Assembly: GCF_025398735.1 (NCBI RefSeq)
Contig: NZ_CP104694.1
Location: forward strand, 2,443,001-2,507,000
Reading direction: 5' to 3'
DNA length: 64,000 nucleotides
DNA from: Tahibacter amnicola
Lineage (GTDB): Bacteria; Pseudomonadota; Gammaproteobacteria; Xanthomonadales; Rhodanobacteraceae
Program-made: the position numbers and the translations under genes
Notes under the pieces: model-generated
Databases searched by the model: none
What the model saw: only the letters and a program-made list of their open reading frames with translations
What the model was told of the DNA's origin: nothing
In this document: positions 30,672 to 38,893 of the stretch, piece by piece
How the letters are laid out: each line of letters opens with the position of its first letter
Position numbering within the stretch: position 1 is the stretch's first letter

Positions 30672-30691
30672 GACCGCTCCTGCGGTCTTTT
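30672..30691 (+). terminator. plus-strand terminator-like hairpin between tRNA-Asp and tRNA-Glu
   Basis: GACCGC-TCCT-GCGGTC is followed by TTTT on the plus strand, against the direction of the tRNA genes. It may stop antisense transcription or act as a processing stem in the tRNA precursor. Confidence 0.5.
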
Positions 30692-30696
30692 GAGTT

Positions 30697-30772
30697 TGGC
30701 GTCCCCACGGGGATTCGAACCCCGGTCGCCACCGTGAAAGGGTGATGTCCTAGGCCTCTAGACGATGGGGAC
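30697..30772 (-). tRNA. tRNA-Glu (TTC)
   Basis: 76 bases with encoded CCA. The acceptor GTCCCCA pairs with TGGGGAC, the anticodon loop CTTTCAC gives TTC, and the T arm is CGGGG-TTCGAAT-CCCCG. Its wobble U34 is a substrate of MnmA, whose gene starts this window. Confidence 0.97.
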
Positions 30773-30811
30773 GTAAACCTCTCTAACTTGGTTGAACAAC
30801 AGTATGAAACT

Positions 30812-30887
<76 letters not shown>

Positions 30888-30903
30888 CTTGCGGAGAAGC
30901 GAA

Positions 30904-30932
30904 ATAATATTCAGCGAGCTCGGGTACGTCAA
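30904..30932 (-). promoter_or_regulatory. sigma-70 promoter of the tRNA-Ala/Glu/Asp operon
   Basis: On the minus strand TTGACG (30927-30932) and TATTAT (30904-30909) are exactly 17 bases apart, ending 16 bases before the tRNA-Ala 5' end. This is the best sigma-70 match seen in the window. Confidence 0.88.
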
Positions 30933-31069
30933 CCCCTTTCATCGATTTTTTTTCGCGAGGCATTCGATGAGGCATCGAATGCCGGCCGACGTGCCGGGGC
31001 GCGGATGATGCCACAACGGATTCGTCATGCCGACTTGTCTCGTGCACGGGGCTCGGTTATTACCGTCGC

Positions 31070-32830
31070 ATGCACGGCATCGGCTTCTTGCAGGACCTCG
31101 CGGTCATCATGGTGGTCGCAGGCTGCACAACAGTGATCTTCCACCGGCTGCGCCAACCGGTGGTGCTCGGCTACATCCTCGCCGGCCTGCTCATCGGCCC
31201 TCACACGCCACCCTTCATGCTCATCACGGACGAGTCGACCATTCGCAATATTGCGGATCTGGGCGTCGTGCTGCTGATGTTCTCGCTGGGGCTGGAGTTC
31301 AGCCTGCCGCGATTGCGCGAAGTCGGCATCGCCGCACTCGCGGCCACTGGCGTGGAAGTCATGTTGATGTTGTGGGCCGGCTACGAACTGGGTCGCTGGT
31401 TCGGCTGGCGCACGACCGATGCCTTGTTCCTGGGCGCGATGATGGCGATCTCTTCGACCATGCTCGTGATCCGGGTGATCAACGAATCCGGACGCAAGCA
31501 CGAGCAGTTTGCGCGACTGGTCTTCGGCATCCTGGTGATCGAGGACGTGTTCGCGATCGCGCTGATCGCAGTGCTTTCGGGTATTGCCATCAGCGGCACC
31601 ATTGAACCGGGCCAAGCCGTCGAGACCATCGGCCGGCTTAGCCTGTTTACTGTCGTTGCACTCGTGCTCGGCCTGCTGTTGCTGCCGCGGCTTGTCGACT
31701 ACGTGGCATCGTTCGGTCGCAGCGAGATGCTGCTGGTCACCGCCCTGGGCATCTGCTTCGGCGGCAGCCTGCTGGCGGCCGCCGCCGGGTTCAGTGTCGC
31801 GCTCGGTGCGTTCATTGGTGGCGCTATCGTGGCGGAAGCGCAGTCGGTCAAGCGGGTGGAGCGCCTGATCGAACCCCTGCGTGACATGTTCGGCGCGCTG
31901 TTCTTCGTGGCGATAGGGCTACTGATCGAACCGCGCCTGTTGTTTGAATACGCCGTGCCGGTGTTGCTGGTCGCAACCTTCGTCATCGTGGGCAAGACCC
32001 TCGCATGCACCTTTGGCGGGCTGGTTGCCGGCAACGACGGGCACGTCAGCCTGCGCGCGGGCCTGAGCATGGCGCAGATCGGCGAGTTTTCGTTCGTCAT
32101 TGCCGCGCTAGGGCTCAGTCGCGGCGTGACCAGCGACTTCCTGTATCCCATTGCGGTGGCGGCCTCGGTGCTGACGGCGTTCGTCACCCCCTACCTGGTG
32201 CGCTCTTCCGACCGGATCGCAGACGTCGCCAACGCCGCGCTGCCGCGCAAGGTGCGCGGGCTGATGGCGGCCTATGCAAACTGGATCGCGGGGCTCAAGC
32301 CGGTCGAGGAGAATGTCGCCATCGCGCAAATGCTGCGAAGGCTGGTTGTGCACATTGTGATAAACATGGCGCTTGTGGTCGCCGTGTTCCTCGCGGCCGC
32401 CTGGGTCAAGCCGCGCATGTTGCAGTGGTTCCCGCAATGGACGGCCGGCGACACGATCCGGCGCAGCGTGTTGTGGTCCGCGGCCCTGGTGGTGGCGATG
32501 CCGATGCTGATCGCCGCTTACCGTAAGGCAGACGCTCTGGGCATGGTGCTGGCCGAGCTTGGCATTCGCGAGGGAGCGGCTGGTGCGCGCACCTACGCGC
32601 TGCGGCGGGTGCTCGGAAAGATGATACCGCTCGCCATGCTGGTGATCCTGGCGCTGCTGGTCATGGCATTGGGGTCGGCCATCCTGCCGTCGCATGAAGT
32701 GCTGATCCTCCTGCTGGCCGGAGCCAGCGCCCTGGCCGCGTTCCTGTGGCGCTCGTTTGTCCAGGTCCACGCCCGGCTGCAGGCCGCGTTGCGCGATGTC
32801 ATGCAGTCCGGGCGCGAAGGGGAAAATTGA
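31070..32830 (+). CDS. CPA2-family monovalent cation:proton antiporter
   Basis: 586 residues with about 12 to 14 membrane helices, similar to KefB/YbaL-type transporters. The N-terminus has RQPVVLGYILAGLLIGPHTP and LGVVLLMFSLGLEFSL, typical of this family. The helix MMAISSTMLVIRVINE and the acidic VIEDVFAIALIAVL segment carry the ion-translocating region. The C-terminal 150 residues contain more hydrophobic stretches instead of the TrkA-N nucleotide domain of KefB. No Shine-Dalgarno is obvious before the ATG, so the start is less certain. No partner regulatory protein is adjacent. Confidence 0.85.
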   Translation: MHGIGFLQDLAVIMVVAGCTTVIFHRLRQPVVLGYILAGLLIGPHTPPFMLITDESTIRNIADLGVVLLMFSLGLEFSLPRLREVGIAALAATGVEVMLMLWAGYELGRWFGWRTTDALFLGAMMAISSTMLVIRVINESGRKHEQFARLVFGILVIEDVFAIALIAVLSGIAISGTIEPGQAVETIGRLSLFTVVALVLGLLLLPRLVDYVASFGRSEMLLVTALGICFGGSLLAAAAGFSVALGAFIGGAIVAEAQSVKRVERLIEPLRDMFGALFFVAIGLLIEPRLLFEYAVPVLLVATFVIVGKTLACTFGGLVAGNDGHVSLRAGLSMAQIGEFSFVIAALGLSRGVTSDFLYPIAVAASVLTAFVTPYLVRSSDRIADVANAALPRKVRGLMAAYANWIAGLKPVEENVAIAQMLRRLVVHIVINMALVVAVFLAAAWVKPRMLQWFPQWTAGDTIRRSVLWSAALVVAMPMLIAAYRKADALGMVLAELGIREGAAGARTYALRRVLGKMIPLAMLVILALLVMALGSAILPSHEVLILLLAGASALAAFLWRSFVQVHARLQAALRDVMQSGREGEN

Positions 32831-32903
32831 GGCAACGCAGTCCGTAGCGTGTATATTTGTCGTCGTCGTGCGGCCTGCCGCACACACGGAGGCAGCGGCC
32901 GGC

Positions 32904-35900
32904 ATGGTTATGCGTCCTTGCGGAGGAATGTGGCGCTGGATCGCGGTGCAGATCGCGCCGGCCGCGATTCCTGGCACCGCAATGGCCGCCGCCGGCGATG
33001 TGCTGCCCGACTCCGGTAGTCCCTGGTCGGTCGTATTGGCCTGCGCCCTCGCGACGGTCGTCGGGGTGGGCACGTATGCGGTGATCTCATTCCGTGGCAA
33101 GGCGCGCATGCAGCGCCGTATCGCCGAAAGCCTGCGCGCCCAGAACGACATCCTGCACAACCTCGCCGAAGGCGCGCCGCGCGTCGACGTGCTCACCGCC
33201 GTTGATGCACTGCTGCACCAGTATCTGCCCCGGGCGCATATATCGGTGCGCTACGACCTGCCTTCCGGTCCGGTGCAGTGGCCGATACCCGCCAACGAGT
33301 ACGTCCAGCTGCTGCATGCCACGCTGGCCGCGGTGGATCTGAAGGTCGACCAGGAAAACGCCCTCTCGCTCTACGATGAAGGTGGCGGCCTCCGGTTGGG
33401 GGCCGAATTGCGCGCCCGGCTGATCACCGCCGGCTACGGAACCCTGTGGGTCGAGCCCCTGCTGGATACGAACCGGCAGCGGCGCGGCGAGGTGGTGCTC
33501 GCATTGCCGCAGCGCATGGCGCTGGCTGCCGGCGACCGTGTGGTGGCCCGTGCCGCTGCGGCGGCTGTCGGGCTGGTGCTGCAGCGTGACGCGACGCGCG
33601 AAGGTCTGGAGCAGGGCCGCGAGCTGTACCAGTCGCTGGTGGACAACCAGCCGGACGCGGTTCTCCGCCTGGACGAGCACGGCCGGATCGACGCCTCTAA
33701 CGAAGCGGCGCATATCCTGTTCGGCCGCAGCGCGGAAGAGCTGGCCGGCATGCTGCTGGCGGACCTGATGGAACCCGCCGTGGCTTTTATCCTGCCGATG
33801 CGGATTGCTGCGGCCCTCAAGGGGCGCGCCCAGGCGATCGACGCCACGGCGCCGCGTGCGGGATCGCGCCCGCGCGAGCTGGAATTGACCCTGATCCCCC
33901 TGCGGGAGGGGTCCAACGCGAGCGGCCTGTTCGCCGTGGCACGCGACCTCACCCGCTTCCGCGCCTCGGAGCGCGCCCTGCGCCGAACCTATGAGCTGTC
34001 GCTGTTGCTGCGCGACCAGCTGATCGAGCTCAACCAGATCGCTATTGCTGCCGCGGCCCTGGTGCACGTGGATCAACTGGTCGACTACCTGGCGGTCTCG
34101 ATGCGCCGTCTGGCGCGCGTGCGCATCGTGCGCATAGCCCTGGATCCGCGGGCGGACGGCCGCGGGCGCAGCGAGCCTTATGTGCACACGGTGGGTGATG
34201 GCGAGATCCAGGCCGACCTGCTTCCGGATTCCCTGCGCCAGTCGGCACGCCAGTGCACCGAGCCGACCCGCCGGTCTATGGTCGAGTTCGCTGCCGCATT
34301 GGGGGAGTCCGACACCGGCGAGGGAGCGCCGCGCACCTGGCTGGGCCTGGCCCTGGTCGACGACTCGGGCAGCGTGGTCGGTACCCTGGAATGGTTCGAC
34401 AAGCACGATGATGAATTCAGTGACGACGATGAAGTCCTGGCCACGCAGTTCGCGCGACTGACCACGGCCAACCTGCAGCGGACACGACTGGTCGGCTACC
34501 TGCGTGACGCCGAGAACAGCGTTGCGCACCAGCTGGCCTTCGTGCGCGCCATGGCATCGAGCGTGGGCGAGGGGTTGTATGCCATCGACCAGCAGGGGCG
34601 GCTGAATTTCATCAACCAGGCCGCCGAGCGCATGCTGTCCCTGGACCCGGGATCCCTGCGCGAGGTGGATGCCGAGCGCCATTTCCTGCCGCCCGGTGCG
34701 ACGGATGTCGGCCCGGGCATGCGTGCCCTGCGGGAGGGCAGCAGCATCACGGCCGAGCACGTGGAATTTATCGACCGGCAAGAGCGGCGCTTTCCCGTCG
34801 ACCTTGTCGCTGCCCCGCTCAACCTGGGCGGGGAGGTCGTCGGCGCCGTGGTGGTGTTCCGCGATATCAGCGACCGGTTGCGCGCCGAAGAGGAACGGCT
34901 CGAACGCGATCGTTTCTTTGAGCTGTCTGTCGAGCTGTTCATCATTATCGATGCGACCGGGCAATTGCTCCAGGCGAATGCGGCCGTGATCCGCCAGTTC
35001 GTTCGCCCTGGAACAGCGCTGACCGCCATGAACTGGCGCGAAGTGGTTCATCCGGACGACGTCTCGTCCACTGACGCGGTAATGGCGCAGCTGCTCGCAA
35101 CGGGGCGGCTGGAAGGCTTCGTCAATCGCTGGGTCGACGTGGACGGCCGCGTGCATTGGTTGGAGTGGGCTGGTTCCTTGTCGCCGGACCGGCGGATTTT
35201 CGCCGTCGCCCGCGATATCTCGGAGCGACGTCGCTACGAAAGCGAGCTGGCGCGCTACGCCACGCATGACAGCGTCACCGGATTGCCGCGCATCGAGCAG
35301 GTGGAGGCGTACCTGGTGTCGACCCTGGCGTCGGCGGCGCAGCGCGGTGGCCGCGTCAGCGTGTTCTACATCGACCTGGATCGCTTCCACGCGATCAACG
35401 ATTCCCGCGGGCACGGCGTGGGCGACGACGTCCTGCGCACCATCGCCGAGCGGCTGAGCAAGGCAGCCGGCGAGCAGGGAAGGGTGACGCGCATCGCGGG
35501 CGACGAGTTTGTCATCGTGCGTGTCGACGAAGGCGAGGGGCCGGACCAGCACGGGCTCGGCGAAATCTTTCGCGCCGCCGTCGAAGTGCCCATTGCCGTG
35601 GGCGACACGCACATTTTCCTGACCTGCAGCGTCGGTGTGAGCTGTTTCCCGGAGAACGGCACGACCCCGCGCGACCTCATTCGCCAGTCCGAGGCAGCGA
35701 TGACGCGCGCAAAGGACGAAGGCCGCAACGTCGTGGCGGCGTTCTCCAATGATGAGCAGCAGGCCCTGCGGGACCGGCTCGACCTCGGCACGCGCCTGCG
35801 CGGGGCGATCGACAATCGCGAGCTCACCTTGCATTTCCAGCCGCAGATCAGCGCCCACAACTGGCAGGTGACCGGCGTCGAGGCGTTGGTGCGGTGGAAT

Positions 35901-36983
35901 AGTCCCGAGCTGGGCATGCTGCTGCCGGGCCGCTTCATTCCGGTGGCCGAAGAGCTCGGTGTCATCGTCGAGCTCGGGCAATGGGTGCTGCAATCGGCCT
36001 GCCGCATGGCCAAGGAGTGGCTGGATAGCGGACTGGCGGATTTCGTCGTTGCGGTGAATGTGTCGTCACTGCAGTTGCAACGCCCGGAATTTCTCGAGCA
36101 CGTGCAGTACGCGCTGGAGGTTTCGCGGCTGCCGCCGCGCTATCTGGAGCTGGAGCTCACCGAAAGCATGGTCATGGCGCATGTGGACCGGGTCATCGGC
36201 TCGATGCGTTCGCTCAAGGCGCTGGGCGTCAGCCTGTCACTGGACGATTTCGGTTCCGGCTACTCCAGCCTCAACTACTTGCGCCGGTTTCCGATCGACA
36301 AACTCAAGATCGACCATTCCTTCGTGCACGATATCGTGACAGACCCGGGCTCAGCCGGTATCTGCCGCGCGGTGATCGCCCTGGGCCACCAGCTCGGCAT
36401 GATGGTCAGTGCCGAAGGCGTGGAAACCATCGGCCAGGCATCGTTCCTGCGCCGGAATGAGTGCGACCAGTTCCAGGGCAACTATTTCAGCCAGCCCTTG
36501 CCCGCGCAGCAGGCCTTCGAGGTATTGCGCCGGCGCTACCTGCGCCAGGAGGAACTTGGCGGCACGATCGAGCCGCAACGCGTTCCTGACACGCTGTTGC
36601 TGCTGGACGACGAGGAGAACGTCATTCGTGCGCTGGTGCGGCTGCTGCGGCGCGACGGCTACCACATCCTGACGGCGACATCGGCCAAGCAGGCCTACGA
36701 CCTTCTCGCCAGCCAGCCTGTTCACGTGATCGTTTCTGACCAGCGCATGCCCGATATCAGCGGCACCGATTTCCTGGGACGAGTGAAAGATCTCTACCCG
36801 GATACCGTGCGCCTGATCCTGAGCGGCTACAGCGATTTCGCATCGCTGACCGAGGCGCTGAACAAGGGAGCGGTCTATCGGTTCGTCGCCAAGCCCTGGG
36901 ACGATGAAGAACTGCGCCGCACCATCCGCGAGGCGTTCCGGATCAGCGAGTCGCGTCGCGAACCCAGTGCGGGAGCGGCGTAG
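32904..36983 (+). CDS. membrane PAS/GAF/GGDEF/EAL protein with C-terminal receiver domain
   Basis: 1,359 residues if the ATG at 32904 (GGAGG 12 bases upstream) is used. Order: signal-like N-terminus and a membrane helix at about 38-62, PAS (240-350), GAF-like (370-530), PAS (546-665), PAS (671-785), GGDEF (790-950), EAL (965-1210), receiver (1227-1345). The cyclase motif is RIAGDEFVIV near residue 865, an intact AGDEF; no RxxD inhibitory site precedes it. EAL is intact (TGVEALVRW near 993; DDFGSGYSSLNYL). The receiver reads LLLLDDEENV with Asp in VSDQRMP near 1278. It may be a dual cyclase/phosphodiesterase gated by phosphorylation; the receiver's kinase could be the convergent HK next door (inference). 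Confidence 0.85.
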   Translation: MVMRPCGGMWRWIAVQIAPAAIPGTAMAAAGDVLPDSGSPWSVVLACALATVVGVGTYAVISFRGKARMQRRIAESLRAQNDILHNLAEGAPRVDVLTAVDALLHQYLPRAHISVRYDLPSGPVQWPIPANEYVQLLHATLAAVDLKVDQENALSLYDEGGGLRLGAELRARLITAGYGTLWVEPLLDTNRQRRGEVVLALPQRMALAAGDRVVARAAAAAVGLVLQRDATREGLEQGRELYQSLVDNQPDAVLRLDEHGRIDASNEAAHILFGRSAEELAGMLLADLMEPAVAFILPMRIAAALKGRAQAIDATAPRAGSRPRELELTLIPLREGSNASGLFAVARDLTRFRASERALRRTYELSLLLRDQLIELNQIAIAAAALVHVDQLVDYLAVSMRRLARVRIVRIALDPRADGRGRSEPYVHTVGDGEIQADLLPDSLRQSARQCTEPTRRSMVEFAAALGESDTGEGAPRTWLGLALVDDSGSVVGTLEWFDKHDDEFSDDDEVLATQFARLTTANLQRTRLVGYLRDAENSVAHQLAFVRAMASSVGEGLYAIDQQGRLNFINQAAERMLSLDPGSLREVDAERHFLPPGATDVGPGMRALREGSSITAEHVEFIDRQERRFPVDLVAAPLNLGGEVVGAVVVFRDISDRLRAEEERLERDRFFELSVELFIIIDATGQLLQANAAVIRQFVRPGTALTAMNWREVVHPDDVSSTDAVMAQLLATGRLEGFVNRWVDVDGRVHWLEWAGSLSPDRRIFAVARDISERRRYESELARYATHDSVTGLPRIEQVEAYLVSTLASAAQRGGRVSVFYIDLDRFHAINDSRGHGVGDDVLRTIAERLSKAAGEQGRVTRIAGDEFVIVRVDEGEGPDQHGLGEIFRAAVEVPIAVGDTHIFLTCSVGVSCFPENGTTPRDLIRQSEAAMTRAKDEGRNVVAAFSNDEQQALRDRLDLGTRLRGAIDNRELTLHFQPQISAHNWQVTGVEALVRWNSPELGMLLPGRFIPVAEELGVIVELGQWVLQSACRMAKEWLDSGLADFVVAVNVSSLQLQRPEFLEHVQYALEVSRLPPRYLELELTESMVMAHVDRVIGSMRSLKALGVSLSLDDFGSGYSSLNYLRRFPIDKLKIDHSFVHDIVTDPGSAGICRAVIALGHQLGMMVSAEGVETIGQASFLRRNECDQFQGNYFSQPLPAQQAFEVLRRRYLRQEELGGTIEPQRVPDTLLLLDDEENVIRALVRLLRRDGYHILTATSAKQAYDLLASQPVHVIVSDQRMPDISGTDFLGRVKDLYPDTVRLILSGYSDFASLTEALNKGAVYRFVAKPWDDEELRRTIREAFRISESRREPSAGAA

Positions 36984-36988
36984 AGGGC

Positions 36989-38164
36989 TCAGACAGTTGG
37001 CGTCTGGCGCTGCGGCAGCGTGATGCGGAACGTCGTGCCCTCGCCGAGGCGGCTGTCGACGGTGATCTCGCCGTGGTGCTTGCGCACGATGCCGTAGGAA
37101 ATCGACAGTCCCAGCCCGGTGCCCTTGCCGACCGGCTTGGTGGTGAAAAAAGGATCAAATATCCGTTTTTGCACATCCGGCGGAATGCCGCCGCCGGTGT
37201 CGGTGATCTCCACCGAGACGGTGCCGTTGTTGCTGGAGGTCCTGACCCGGATCTCGCCGCGCTCTTCGATGGCCTGCGCCGCGTTCACCAGGATGTTGAC
37301 GAAGACCTGGTTGATCTGCGAGGGCAGGCACTCCACCAGCGGAAGGTTGCCGTATTCCTTGCGCACCTCGGCCTTGTACTTGATCTCGTTCCAGACGATG
37401 CCGATGGTGCTGTCCAGGCCGCGATGCAGGTCGAACAGTGACCAGGTTTCCATGCGGTCGGCGTGGGAGAAGTCGCGCAGGTCCTGCACGATGCGCCGCA
37501 CCCGGTCGATGCCTTCGCGCGATTCGGCCAGGAGCTGCGGCAGATCCTGCACCAGGAATTCGAAATCAATGTTGCGCTTGCGCTCGAGCACCTCGGCGCG
37601 CCGTTCCGGCGCCACGCCGGCGCTGGAGACGAGCGCGGCGTCGTAGCATTCGATGAGCCCGAACAGGTTGTTGAGGTATTCCTGCAGCGTGCCGAGATTG
37701 GAATGCACGTATCCGATGGGATTGTTGATCTCGTGCGCGATGCCCGCGGCCAGCTGGCCGAGCGAGGCCATTTTCTCCGACTGCACCAGTTGCTCCTGCA
37801 CCGTGTGCAGGCGCGCCAGGGCCAGCTCCAGACTCAGTCCCTGGCCGTCGGTGTCCGTGGTGGCATGCGTGCCGGCCGGCTCAAGCATGACCAGGGCGCA
37901 GCGGCCGCCGTTGTGTCCCAGCGGAATGGCAACCGTGCGAGTGTCCGCGCCACCGGATGCATTCTGCTGTGACGCCAGTACGGCCCGGGCCAGCTGTGCC
38001 ACGCGCTCGCGGGGATCAACCCCGCCGGCTGTGGATTGCGCCAGGCGTAGCGCCGCCGGATTGGCATGGAGGACGCTGTCGTCCTCCATCAGGACGGCGG
38101 GTTCGACCAGTCCGTCCAGTACCGCCCGTAGTTTGCCTTCTTCCAGCGAAGTGGATTCTTTCAC
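36989..38164 (-). CDS. soluble histidine kinase, NtrB-like
   Basis: About 391 residues from a GTG at 38162-38164; the start is uncertain because no clear ribosome site is seen and the frame is open upstream. An N-terminal PAS-like segment (LRAVLDGLVEPAVLMEDD) is followed by the phospho-His motif GIAHEINNPIGYVHSN near residue 140. The ATPase N and G boxes follow: NILVNAAQAI, DTGGGIPPD and GTGLGLSIS. No membrane helix is seen. It is convergent with the GGDEF/EAL/receiver gene (5 bases between stops), and its own 5' side is the Y RNA-like region, so it may be cotranscribed with those RNAs. Confidence 0.85.
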   Translation of the reverse strand: MKESTSLEEGKLRAVLDGLVEPAVLMEDDSVLHANPAALRLAQSTAGGVDPRERVAQLARAVLASQQNASGGADTRTVAIPLGHNGGRCALVMLEPAGTHATTDTDGQGLSLELALARLHTVQEQLVQSEKMASLGQLAAGIAHEINNPIGYVHSNLGTLQEYLNNLFGLIECYDAALVSSAGVAPERRAEVLERKRNIDFEFLVQDLPQLLAESREGIDRVRRIVQDLRDFSHADRMETWSLFDLHRGLDSTIGIVWNEIKYKAEVRKEYGNLPLVECLPSQINQVFVNILVNAAQAIEERGEIRVRTSSNNGTVSVEITDTGGGIPPDVQKRIFDPFFTTKPVGKGTGLGLSISYGIVRKHHGEITVDSRLGEGTTFRITLPQRQTPTV

Positions 38165-38306
38165 GCGGAGACATCCGGCAAGGCGACGCCTCGATTTTTC
38201 TCCAATCCCGGTCGAATTGAAATGGGGGAAGGTCGGAAATTCGCGGCCTTGCCGTGGCGGCGAGCCCAGGCAGCAGCGGCCGCTTGAGCCGCGCCGGGTG
38301 TGGTGA

Positions 38307-38462
38307 CGAAGGGCATGGGGAGAGTATCGACAAGGAATGAAGAGATTCGCCAAGAACCGTGCCCGGAAAATCGCTGCACGGCAGGGCAGGACTCGAACCT
38401 GCTCGCCTTTCGGCTTACCAATGTAGTCCCTTCGGTATTCGATACTCGCCCCATGCCCCTCG
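38307..38462 (-). ncRNA. Y RNA-like unit B (T-arm only)
   Basis: About 156 bases. The ends pair in a 24-position helix (38439-38462 with 38307-38330) with one C-T mismatch and one G-T pair. Inside, CCGAAGGGA (38435-38427) faces TCTCTTCATT (38345-38336) with a 7-bp stem GAAGGGA/TCTCTTC, as in unit A. The body has a hairpin GCC-GAAA-GGC, a T arm GCAGG-TTCGAGT-CCTGC (38402-38386), and a 7-bp acceptor-like stem GCCGTGC/GCACGGT with a 13-base loop. No D arm is found, unlike unit A. It lies 30 bases downstream of unit A on the same strand. The tRNA-like T arm and shared stem indicate a Y RNA paralogue, shorter and less tRNA-like, as YrlB is to YrlA in Salmonella. Confidence 0.65.
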
Positions 38463-38492
38463 ATGTCGCCGCCGGGGTAGCGGGTGAGCCGG

Positions 38493-38655
38493 CCCGGGAT
38501 ACCGGGCGAACATCGACAACAATGAAGAGATCGTTTTACGGCGCTCTGCCACTGAGCTACAGGGGCCCATACCCCTGGTGGGATTCGAACCCACGGCTTC
38601 CGGCACCCGATGCTGTAATCCCTTCGGCATTCGATGTTCGCCGGGTATCCCGGTG
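38493..38655 (-). ncRNA. yrlA: bacterial Y RNA (YrlA-like) with permuted tRNA-mimic module
   Basis: About 160 bases. The ends pair over 23 positions (38631-38653 with 38494-38516) with a single C-C mismatch. An internal loop then leads to GAAGGGA/TCTCTTC (38625-38619 with 38530-38524). The body reads T arm, acceptor, D arm: GTGGG-TTCGAAT-CCCAC (38594-38578), a closed 7-bp stem CAGGGGT/GCCCCTG capped by ATGG (38577-38560), then TA and GCTC-AGTGGCA-GAGC (38559-38543). The conserved G18 G19 and T54 T55 C56 A58 positions are all present. Known YrlA RNAs combine a Ro60/Rsr-binding stem with exactly such a tRNA mimic. CCGAAGG in the inner stem recalls the Ro-binding helix. A true tRNA is excluded: no CCA and no anticodon loop. 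Confidence 0.8.
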
Positions 38656-38782
38656 AACGGGGAGCGAGACGTCCCCTTGCGGGCCGTGCCGCCCATCGGC
38701 ACGGCCAGCGCCGGTGGCCCCACCCGGGTCAGCCGGCGCCCGGTGGTGATGCGGCGGGAGCCGCCGCGTCATCCGCCAGGCA
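38656..38782 (-). other. structured leader upstream of the Y RNA-like units
   Basis: Between the sigma-54-type promoter and unit A lie strong hairpins: GCGGCGG-CTC-CCGCCGC (38751-38767) and GGCCGTGCC with GGCACGGCC (38682-38706, 7-base loop). There is no T arm or tRNA-like piece here. These stems may protect or direct processing of the RNA. Confidence 0.5.
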
Positions 38783-38792
38783 GCAGGACAAT

Positions 38793-38809
38793 TACAAAGC
38801 GCGTGCCAA
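38793..38809 (-). promoter_or_regulatory. sigma-54 (-24/-12) promoter of the Y RNA-like units
   Basis: On the minus strand TTGGCACG, four bases, then TTGTA matches the consensus TGGCACG-N4-TTGCW except for T at the -12 position. GG and G(C/T) have the required 11-base offset. It would start RNA near 38782, about 127 bases before unit A. In Salmonella the rsr-yrlBA-rtcBA operon is also sigma-54 dependent (RtcR). Confidence 0.6.
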
Positions 38810-38893
38810 CGGCGTCATGGCGGGGAAATGCGCTGGATTTCAATGGCTTGCCCGTTGTCGTGATCCGGGATGGACAGAGGGTTTCGATCAGCC

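Noticed and set aside
33087-35993. A 968-residue open frame on the minus strand
   Set aside because: It is antisense to the GGDEF/EAL gene, rich in His/Arg/Gln/Val as expected for GC-rich shadows, and has no family motif.
38400-38594. A tRNA interrupted by an intron (5' half in unit A, 3' half in unit B)
   Set aside because: The acceptor strands GCCCCTG and CCTGCCG do not pair. GCCCCTG pairs fully with CAGGGGT, which lies upstream in the same unit.
38493-38655. A circularly permuted tRNA gene
   Set aside because: There is no CCA, the acceptor is closed by a 4-base loop, and no anticodon stem-loop forms; the shared Ro-type stem fits a Y RNA better.
38307-38655. tmRNA (ssrA), one-piece or permuted
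   Set aside because: No tag reading frame or pseudoknots, and a canonical tRNA D arm is present, which tmRNA lacks.
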